DNA of 64,000 nucleotides, taken from the NCBI GenBank assembly GCA_031276195.1, contig JAISNN010000088.1, positions 1 to 64,000 of the forward strand, written 5' to 3'. The notes beneath the pieces are model-generated. The model was given only the letters and a program-made list of their open reading frames with translations. It did not search any database and had not been told where the DNA came from. The stretch comes from Clostridiales bacterium. Lineage in GTDB: Bacteria; Bacillota; Clostridia; Christensenellales; JAISNN01. Shown piece after piece: positions 30,785 to 39,400 of this stretch. The first letter of the stretch is position 1; each line of letters starts with the position of its first letter. A program made the translations under genes and the position numbers.

Positions 30785-31100
30785 CGAAACGTTTAAAGTA
30801 TTATTTCATATGAGATACCAAAGGGTTTGCGGAGTTATTACGGCGTTATTTATGTGATATGCCGAAAGGGTTTACGGTATTATCCGTATGAGATATTAAA
30901 AATGTTTACGGCATTATTTTTTTATACGTTTATTACATAATGCGGAAACGTTTACGGTATTATTTCATATGAGATACCAAAGGGTTTGCGGAGTTATTAC
31001 GGCGTTATTTATGTGATATACCGAAAAGGTTTACGGTATTATTCGTATGAGATATTAAAAATGCTTACGGCATTGTTCTTTATATATTTACTATATAATA
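30785..31100 (+). repeat. Two ~160-bp tandem copies upstream of the cysteine desulfurase gene
   Basis: 'tttacggtattatttcatatgagataccaaagggtttgcggagttattacggcgttatttatgtgatat' near 30795 and 30953. Confidence 0.92.
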
Positions 31101-31146
31101 CATAGTTTGGTATTGCTTTTTATAAGGAGCGGATAAGGAAATACAT

Positions 31147-32430
31147 ATGATTTATTTGGATTATGCGGCGGATACCCCCGCGGACGAAGCCGTTTTGAAG
31201 GTTTTTTTGGAAACGCAAAGGGAATTTTTTGCCAATCCGAATTCCTCTCACGCCTTAGGCGCGGCGGCGGCGGAAAGGCTGAAAACGGAAATTGAGAAAA
31301 TTAAGAGTTTTTTTGAGGGCGCGGAAGACTATGAATTCATTCCCACAGCGACCGCGAGCGAGGCGAATAATCTCGCTTTGAGGGGAATAGCCGAAAGTTA
31401 TAAAGAAAACGGAAAACATATAATATCCACATATTTGGAGCATCCGTCCGTAGGCGGCGCGCTTACGTATTTGCAGGGGAGGGGCTATGAGGTCGAACTC
31501 GTCCAGGTCAAAAAAGACGGAAAAATCGACCTCGAACACCTCGAATCGCTGATGAGAAAGGATACGGTTTTGGTTTCGGTGTGCGCGGTCGACAGCGAAT
31601 TAGGGACGGTTCAGCCGATCGGGGAGATTGCGAAGATCGTTTCAAAATATCCGTTATGCCGTTTCCACACGGACGCGGCGCAAGCGGTCGGGAGGCTTTC
31701 GGAATACAAAGATTTGACGCATAAAGATAAGGACGGGGATAAAGACTACGGAAATGGGAAATTTCATACGGACGCGGCGCAAGCGGTCGGGAGGCTTTCG
31801 GAATACAAAGACTTGACGCATAAAGATAAGGACGGGGATAAAGGCGGCGGAAAGGATAAGGATGTTAAATTTTCACTTCAAGGTATTTCTTGCCTATCGT
31901 TCGCCGCGCATAAATTTTACGGATTGAACGGCGCGGCGTTTTTGGTTCGTCATAAAAAAACGGTTTTAACCCCTTTGATTCACGGAGGGAGCAACGCTTC
32001 TTTGTATCGCGGGGGAACGCCTTCGCTGCCGCTCGCCGCGTCCGCAAGAGAGGCTATCGAACGCGCGTATTCGGAGGCGGAAACGCGGTATAGAAGCGTC
32101 CTTTTTCTCAACGTTTTTTTGAGAGATGAATTGTCAAAAATCAAAAGGATCAAGATAAACAGTCCGAAAGACGCGTCGCCTTATATCCTCAATATAAGCG
32201 TCGACGGGATCAAGGGCGAAGACACAAAGGACGCGCTCGGCAAGCGCGGAATCTGCGTGTCGGTCAAGTCCGCCTGCTCCGTCAAAAATGTGCCGTCAAA
32301 GGCGGTCTATGCCGTTACGGGCGACAAAAAACGCGCCGCGTCGTCTTTCCGCGTCAGCCTTTCGCACTTGACGGCGCGAAGCGAAGCGGAGGAATTCATA
32401 AGAGCGGTGAGGGAGATTTGCGGCGAATGA
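31147..32430 (+). CDS. Cysteine desulfurase/class V aminotransferase (NifS-like) with in-frame 33-aa duplication
   Basis: 'MIYLDYAADTPADEAVL', 'FHTDAAQAVG', 'SFAAHKFYGLNGAAFLV', 'GGTPSLPLAAS'. Confidence 0.93.
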   Translation: MIYLDYAADTPADEAVLKVFLETQREFFANPNSSHALGAAAAERLKTEIEKIKSFFEGAEDYEFIPTATASEANNLALRGIAESYKENGKHIISTYLEHPSVGGALTYLQGRGYEVELVQVKKDGKIDLEHLESLMRKDTVLVSVCAVDSELGTVQPIGEIAKIVSKYPLCRFHTDAAQAVGRLSEYKDLTHKDKDGDKDYGNGKFHTDAAQAVGRLSEYKDLTHKDKDGDKGGGKDKDVKFSLQGISCLSFAAHKFYGLNGAAFLVRHKKTVLTPLIHGGSNASLYRGGTPSLPLAASAREAIERAYSEAETRYRSVLFLNVFLRDELSKIKRIKINSPKDASPYILNISVDGIKGEDTKDALGKRGICVSVKSACSVKNVPSKAVYAVTGDKKRAASSFRVSLSHLTARSEAEEFIRAVREICGE

Positions 32431-32565
32431 ATTTATCTTTATCCGTATAGAAAATTTATAAAAACAACGGAAAATTTAATAAAAACGATACGGGAACATA
32501 TAAAAAGCGATTAAAAAAACATACCGCGTAAAACGTTATAAAATAGTATATATCTTGTGATATAT

Positions 32566-32590
32566 ATTATATTATATTATATTATATTAT
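32566..32590. repeat. Pentanucleotide microsatellite (ATTAT)5
   Basis: Direct reading of the sequence. Confidence 0.9.
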
Positions 32591-32663
32591 AAATAACGCC
32601 GCAAAAAAAGCCGGCAAAAAAACGCGGCGTAAAATAATTCGGTTCACGAAAAAAAGGTGAAAA

Positions 32664-33497
32664 ATGGAAAGATACGAACAAATCGAAAGAAGTATAATCA
32701 CCACATACCGGGCGCATATTTGGAAAAAATTCGTCGAGGCGGTCAACGAATACCGATTGATCAAAAACGGCGATAAAATCGCCGTCTGCATTTCGGGCGG
32801 CAAGGATTCTATGCTTATGGCGAAGTGCTTTCAGGAATTGAAAAAACACGGAAAAAATAACTTCGAGGCGGTCTATCTCGTTATGGATCCCGGCTATAAC
32901 GAAATCAACCGCTTGACGATAGAAAATAACGCCAAACTTTTGAACATTCCGGTCACGGTATTCGATTCGGATATTTTTGAGGCGGTCGCGTCCGTCGACA
33001 AAACGCCGTGTTATCTTTGCGCGAGAATGAGACGCGGCTGTCTGTACTCGAAAGCGAAAGAATTGGGATGCAACAAAATCGCGCTCGGACATCATTTCGA
33101 CGACGTGATCGAAACGGTTATGATGGGTATTTTGTATAACGGACAGATTCAATCGATGATGCCGAAACTGCATAGCGACAATTTCGAGGGGATGGAGTTG
33201 ATCCGTCCGCTGTATAAGGTCAAGGAGCGCGACATAATAAATTGGAAAAATTATAACGACCTGAATTTCATTCAATGCGCCTGCCGCTTCACGGAGAACT
33301 GCACGGTTTGCGACAACGGGGGAGGCGGTTCGAAAAGACAGGAAATGAAATATCTTATTAAGACATTGAGAAAAAACAATCCGAACGCCGATTTAAATAT
33401 TTTTAACAGTATGTATAATATCAATCTCGATACGGCGATAGGGTATAAAAAGGACGGCATAAGACACGGATTTTTAGACGGATATGAGGAGAGTTGA
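32664..33497 (+). CDS. TtcA-like PP-loop tRNA thiolation family ATPase
   Basis: PP-loop 'CISGGKDSMLMAK', 'PCYLCARMRRG', 'ALGHHFDDVIET'. Confidence 0.88.
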   Translation: MERYEQIERSIITTYRAHIWKKFVEAVNEYRLIKNGDKIAVCISGGKDSMLMAKCFQELKKHGKNNFEAVYLVMDPGYNEINRLTIENNAKLLNIPVTVFDSDIFEAVASVDKTPCYLCARMRRGCLYSKAKELGCNKIALGHHFDDVIETVMMGILYNGQIQSMMPKLHSDNFEGMELIRPLYKVKERDIINWKNYNDLNFIQCACRFTENCTVCDNGGGGSKRQEMKYLIKTLRKNNPNADLNIFNSMYNINLDTAIGYKKDGIRHGFLDGYEES

Positions 33498-33499
33498 TC

Positions 33500-33614
33500 G
33501 CCGCTTTAAATATTTTTAACGGTATGTATAATATCAATCCCGATACGGCGATAGGGTATAAAAAGGACGGCATAAGGCACAAATTTTTGGACGGATATGA
33601 GGAGAGTTGATCGC
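33500..33614 (+). repeat. Tandem copy of the 3' end of the TtcA-like gene
   Basis: About 110 nt nearly identical to 33392-33503, offset ~113 bp. Confidence 0.92.
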
Positions 33615-33620
33615 CGGTCG

Positions 33621-34052
33621 TTAAATATAAAACATATATCCCGTTCCCGTCGTCTTGCTTTTTTCGACGACGGCTTGCAGGGTGATTCCGTTCAAAAGAT
33701 TTCCGACGAACGAGTCCAGCGGCTCCCAAACCGTGCTTTGAACGGCCTTTTCGATATACGCCGACGGCGAATCGAAATTTATTTCCGTGCGTTCAAAAAG
33801 CCCCGTTTCCGTCGCTTTCAGAATGTCCGAAACCGTGATTTTGTCTGCGGAAACGTCCAAAAAATAGCCGCCTTGCGAGCCTTTGACCGACTGGACAAGC
33901 CCCGCATTTTTCAAAAGCGACAAGACTTGTTCCAAATATATCTTGGAAATTCCGAGTTTTTTTGCTATATCGACGGCGGTTTGGTGCGCGGAACGCTCCG
34001 CAAGACAGACCATAACGGCGATTCCGTAACGTCCTTTCGTTGAAATTCTCAT
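33621..34052 (-). CDS. Rrf2-family regulator lacking the Fe-S cysteine triad
   Basis: 'MRISTKGRYGIAVMVCLAERS...VDIAKKLGISKIYLEQVLSLLKNAGLVQSVKGSQGGYFL'; only one Cys. Confidence 0.92.
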   Translation of the reverse strand: MRISTKGRYGIAVMVCLAERSAHQTAVDIAKKLGISKIYLEQVLSLLKNAGLVQSVKGSQGGYFLDVSADKITVSDILKATETGLFERTEINFDSPSAYIEKAVQSTVWEPLDSFVGNLLNGITLQAVVEKSKTTGTGYMFYI

Positions 34053-34372
34053 ATGAACCATCCTTTAAAGAAATTTTTTTGCAATAAATAAATCGCGGAT
34101 ATATACATTGATATTGTTTAACTTTCAAAAACAGTATAAGTTTATATGTTTGATATACATTGGCTATATTTTAAAGCATTTAGGCGAATTTGTCAATAGG
34201 TTTAGGATAATTTGAAAAATAAGGATTTTAAAGTTTAAGATATGAATGAATTAACGCCGAGAAAGGTCGAAAATATCTTTAACGGAGCGGATCGAAAAGT
34301 ATCGCCGATAAAGGTCAAAAAAAGTATCTCTGCGGAGCGTATTGAAAAATAAGGATTTTAAAGTTTGAAAAT

Positions 34373-35698
34373 ATGAATGAATTAACGCTGAAAAACGTCA
34401 AAAAAAAGTATCTCTACGGAGCAAACGCCCTGAACGGGGTGAGTTTTTCTCTGAAAAAAAACGAACGCTTGACGCTGTTCGGCGGCGGCGGCGCGGGGAA
34501 AACAACTCTCTTGAAGGCCGTTGCGGGATTGACGGACTTCGATGGGGAAATTCTTCTCGACGGGGTTGACATACGCGGAATTCCTCTTAAAAAGAGGGGT
34601 ATTTCGATGACCTTTCCCGACGCGTTTAAGCCGCGGAAAAGCGTCTATGAAAACCTCCGTTTTTCCTTTGAAATCCGCGGTATAGAAGGGAAAATTTTTG
34701 AGGAAAAATTGCGCGAAATAGACGGAATTTTCGGTATAGGATATCTGTACTTTTTTAAGTTTAAAGATCTAAACCAAAGGCAGAAAGCCGTCGTTACCGC
34801 CGTGCGCTGCCTTATACGCGAAGCGGAATTGTATATCCTCGACAATCCGTTAAAGGGCTTGCCAAAAGAAGAAAAGCGTGATTTTCTATTGAAAATGTTG
34901 ACCTATTTAAAGGGGCGCGGTACGCTGATCTATGCGACGGACGACCTCGGCGAGGCGCGTTTTTTGAATTTTTTCAATGTCATTTTGGATTGCGGATATG
35001 TGAGCGGAAAGGGCTTTTTTTCCGAACTGTATTTTAAACCGCGCGAACTTTCGGTTTGCCGCCTTTTGGGAATGAACGTCTTTGCGGACGGGGAGGAATA
35101 TGCCGTCGTGAAACCCGAGAATTTGGAATTTGAGCCGTATAGCCTTGAACGGCTTAGTAAGGAGAAAGAGGAGAACGACGGGCGCGGCCGCCGCGATGAA
35201 AACGGCTTAAAAGATGATTATAACGGAGAAACGGGCGCGTTTTTTTGCGGTTCGGTTGGAAATGCGGCGGAAGATGAGAGCGGTTTGAGCGGTGATGATA
35301 GTGGGGAAACGGACGCGGTTTTTTGCGGTTCGGTTGGAAATGCGGCGGAAGATGAGAGCGGTTTGAGCGGTGATGAGAACGGGGAAACGGACGCGGTTTT
35401 TCGCGGTTCGGTTGGAAATAAGACGGGAAATGAGATCGGTCGCGGAAAAAAAACAGACGGGAATTTTAAAAGTTTATGCGCGGAGGCGGTGTTGATCGGG
35501 ATCGAGAGCGGTTTTATGTGTGAGGTATATCATTTCGTTGCGGAAAGAGAGCCGCGGGAGTTTTTTTGCGCGGCGCGTTCCTTTTCTCCCGAAAACGGCG
35601 GATCTATACCGCCGAAAATCGGTGAAAAATACGCGCTTTTTTATGACGAAACGAAGGCTTTACGATATAATAAAGCGGATGAAAAGGCGATAGATTGA
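34373..35698 (+). CDS. Orphan ABC-type ATPase with degenerate motifs and acidic repeat insertion
   Basis: Walker A 'GGGGAGKTTLLKAVAG'; signature region 'DLNQRQKAVVTAVRCL'; Walker B 'LYILDNPLKGL'. Confidence 0.8.
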   Translation: MNELTLKNVKKKYLYGANALNGVSFSLKKNERLTLFGGGGAGKTTLLKAVAGLTDFDGEILLDGVDIRGIPLKKRGISMTFPDAFKPRKSVYENLRFSFEIRGIEGKIFEEKLREIDGIFGIGYLYFFKFKDLNQRQKAVVTAVRCLIREAELYILDNPLKGLPKEEKRDFLLKMLTYLKGRGTLIYATDDLGEARFLNFFNVILDCGYVSGKGFFSELYFKPRELSVCRLLGMNVFADGEEYAVVKPENLEFEPYSLERLSKEKEENDGRGRRDENGLKDDYNGETGAFFCGSVGNAAEDESGLSGDDSGETDAVFCGSVGNAAEDESGLSGDENGETDAVFRGSVGNKTGNEIGRGKKTDGNFKSLCAEAVLIGIESGFMCEVYHFVAEREPREFFCAARSFSPENGGSIPPKIGEKYALFYDETKALRYNKADEKAID

Positions 35699-35769
35699 TG
35701 AAGCGATACGGAAATCGATCCTTAAATTATGACACATTATACCCCTTAAAATTGATATTTAAGGCAAAA

Positions 35770-35807
35770 AAGCGGAATACTTAAACAGATTAAGTATTCC
35801 GCTTTTT
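35770..35807 (+). terminator. Rho-independent terminator after the ABC ATPase
   Basis: AAGCGGAATACTTAAACAGATTAAGTATTCCGCTTTTTT. Confidence 0.9.
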
Positions 35808-35828
35808 TGTTTGCATAGTATTCTGAAA

Positions 35829-35865
35829 AATCCCCTCGCGCATTCCGCGGAGGGGATTTTTTTTG
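35829..35865 (+). terminator. Second hairpin plus T-run
   Basis: 'aatcccctcgcgcattccgcggaggggattttttt'. Confidence 0.7.
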
Positions 35866-36159
35866 CTCATTTCGGGAGATGAAAAAACCTTTCGCGGGAG
35901 TTTCGGCTTTTTGTTTAGGAGAATTTTTGTCGTATTCATTTTTTTACGTACGTGAATTTTTGTTCGCTAATTTTGGTGATAAAGAAAAATTTTTGTTTGA
36001 CTTGCGTTAAGTTGTTTGCGTTTATTCCGTGCCGCCGCGTTTTGGGAAAAAGCCGGGAAATTTTCGGCCGGCAAGTGTGGTATACTGGTAGACGTTGCCA
36101 AATTGAAATTGACACTATTTACAAAACGCAAAACAATACGATAATAAAAAGATAAAAAA

Positions 36160-36470
36160 ACGTTAAAGCAAGCTGGAAAAACAAAACGCGGAAGTGAAAG
36201 GCGGAAAATACCGAATAAGACGATAAAAAGGATAAAAAATACGGTAAAACAAGACGGAAAAATAAAACGCGAAAGTGAAAAGGCAAAAAACGCCGAATAA
36301 GACGGCAAAAACGAAATACGTAATAAGACGATAAAAAAATATAAAAAAGGCGAAACGGCGTGAAATAATACGGAAAAACGTATATCGGAACGGCGAAAAA
36401 CGCCGAATAATAGGGCAAAAAACGCCGTAAAAAGCGAAAAATATAAAAACATTAAACCATATCGGAGAGT
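36160..36470 (+). repeat. Purine-rich degenerate array upstream of the YDG protein
   Basis: Repeated 'gataaaaa..acggtaaaacaagacggaaaaataaaacgcgaaagtgaaaggc..aaaaacgccgaataagac'. Confidence 0.8.
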
Positions 36471-36477
36471 ACATTTT

Positions 36478-39400
36478 ATGAAAAACTTTGTTGCAAAAAC
36501 CCGGACGCGCCTAATCAAATACATAACCGTCATAGCGGCGATAGTCCTGACGGGCGGGCTCGGCTCGCTCTTTACCGCCGGGCAATTAAGCGGAGAGGGT
36601 AAGTTTATCGGCGGTTCGGCGCGTGAAAATACCGTTTCGGCGGCTAAGGTTAACGTGGACGTTCCGACGTTCAGGATCGATAATATCGAAGGAACGGGCG
36701 CGAATTTGAGAATCGGCGTTACATTGGTAAAGGTAACGCTCAAGATGAACGCCGATTCCGAAGACTACGCCGACGGGGAAATCACCGCAATCAAAGATTC
36801 GCAAGAAACGATAGCCAACGTTTCCCATACCGGTCTTTGGACCGCGTTTGCCGCGAAGTTGGGTTACGTTAAAGACGTCGGGGCGTTTTGGGAGGACGAG
36901 AAGCCCACGGGGATTATGTTCGGAGACGGTACGACGCCTCTTTCGATTCCCGAATGGGGCAAGAAAGTTCCGTTTTTTACGATGAACCCGAAAAATAAAA
37001 AGGACGTGATAATTTTCGGTCAAGCCGCTGCCGCTTCCGCGGATAATAACTTGGAAACCGAACCGCTGATCTATTATGATCCCGTATCCGCGGCTGGTTT
37101 GGCGGATCTGTATATCTCGAAATCGGTTAAACTGACAAGCCGCCTTACCTCCGTATTGAAGATCGGCGGGACGGGCGTCGGAAAGATATGTATCAACGGT
37201 GAATTGAAAAAAATCGAAGACGCTCCGAAGAACGTTAATCCCGTCGTCGAAGTCGCGACCTCCGCGTCTATGACGCAATTTTCTTGCGGCGCGAAAATCG
37301 AAAACCAAGGGAGCGGCTACGGCGTATCCTTTACGGGAAAGTTTCGCGGCTCCGCTCCGACGTTTACGGGGAGTATAATCACGGGAATAGAGGGGGAAGA
37401 GACCGGCGACGCGGGGCTTTATTTCGGCGCGGAATGCCGCTTTACCGAAGCCTATTTAAACGCGGCGGTAATTAAAAATATCGGCGTTAAAAAAGAGGCT
37501 TACGCCGCCGAGTTTAACGGACGTCCGAAGGTAACCGTGGGGAACGGCTCGCTTATCGAAAGCGGCACTGCGGTAACGTTAAAGATCAATCTCGACTCTA
37601 CTCCCTCTCTGTTGAACTTCAAAGAGGAACTTATAGTCAAAGGAAAGTCGCGGATCGTAAATACGAACGAGTCGGACGGCAAGGCGTTGCTGGTCGACAA
37701 GGGGCGCGTTCATATACAAAACGAAGGGACGACGGTCGAAAGCCGCGGCGAAAAAAGCAATACCATATATCTCAAAAACCAAGCCGAAAACGTCGCTATT
37801 TTGCAGGTTAAGGTGTCGGACGGCGCGCTCGTAAAGGGGAAGGGTACGGTCGTCTATGCCGATACTGAAAAATTAGGCGCGGGCTCGGGCGGCACGATCG
37901 GAGAGGAATGCGACAACGGGGTCGCGGTCGGAAGCGGCGGCAGAATCGAAACGGAGGGAAACGGCGCGGACAACGCGGCGGTTTTTCTAAAAAACGGGGC
38001 GGCGGCGCGCATTATCGACGGAAGCGTCGTGTCGAAAGGCGTAAGTTCTTGTATCAGAATGGAAAATAATAATTCCGCGTCGAAGATTGTAGGCGGCAAG
38101 TCCGAAATCGTCAACGAATATACGGGGGATTCCGCCGCGAATTATATGATTTATATAAAGGAAAGCCCCGATTTGATCCTCAATATCGAGGGAGCAAGCG
38201 TCGTATCCAAAGCCAAAGACGGAGGCGGAATCTATCTGGACGGCGCGGCTCTGTCGATCGTCGCGGAAGCGAGACTTAATGCGAATATAGGCAAATATCC
38301 CGCCGTATATCTGAAAAATAACGCGCGTATCCTTGTCAAAAACGGGCATATAACGGGTATAGTTCAGTCCGGCGCGGACGCGGATTTGCGCGGAGTTATC
38401 GTCAACGATTCGGAGAGAAAAGGTACGGCGGACGATAAGGACGGCGCGGTATTTATAACGGACGGCGGAAAGGTGAGCGCGGAAACCGCGGAAGGCGCGT
38501 CGCTTTTTGTTCCCGCGGTCTATTCGACGGACGGAACGGTGCTGATTTTGAACGGGGACGCCGATAACGGCATAACCGTAACGGCAAAAACTAACGCGGA
38601 TAAGATGTATAAAGGAACTATAATGCTCGACGGCGAAAACGCAAGCCTCTATATCGAAACGAAACAAACGTCTTCCGCGGTCGTTTCGGAGGGAACGGGT
38701 CCGTTGATTTATAACAAAAGAGGGAACGCCGCCGATTACGGCGGAGTTTACGGTAACGCGGTCGGCATAAAAAGCGGAATCGTGGGATCGGGTACGGACG
38801 GAGAGAGGGTAACGATCGAAACCGTGTGCGGAGGCGTATACGTCGCGCCGGGCGCGTCCGTCGGCGGTTATTGCGGCAAGAACGCGGAAAAGGGCATAAT
38901 ATTCGCATACGGCAGTTCCGAGATCATAGTCGAAGGTACGGTCAAGTCCGAAAAGGATTACGACGACGGCGCAAACGCGGTTTATCTCTCCGCGGGTACG
39001 CGCCTGCATTTGAAGGGCGCGGGTACGGCGAAAATTCAAGGAGCGATAAATATCGCGGAGGACGGCGGCGCGTCCAACAGAACTATGTCCGCGGATTTCA
39101 AACCCTCGGAGAGCGGAGGTAAATTGACTTTCGCCGTGAGGGATCGGGACGCGCGCGGCAAGTTTATTCTGTTTTACGCCCCGGCGAATCAAAGTTTGAG
39201 TACGGATCATTTCGCCGCTTATAAAATCACAAAAAAAGACAAGATGAAACTCGACGTAAAAAGCGTGCCGAACGGGGACGAAACGGGCAAAAACGACATT
39301 GCGGTAGATATAGAAACGGAGGAAATTAAAATCGAAAAGATCGTTATTTCATCCAAAACATACGACAAAAGCGACGACGTTCTCGATACGCAGACGGTGA

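Noticed and set aside
36067-36117. tRNA-Leu-like 5' sequence 'GCCGGCAAGTGTGGTATACTGGTAGACG'
   Set aside because: No T-arm (GGTTCRA), matching acceptor 3' strand or CCA downstream; at most a coincidental or truncated fragment.
37987-39210. 407-aa minus-strand ORF antisense to the YDG protein
   Set aside because: Shadow ORF in a codon-biased gene; no recognisable domain, arginine-rich composition, and the + strand product is clearly coding.
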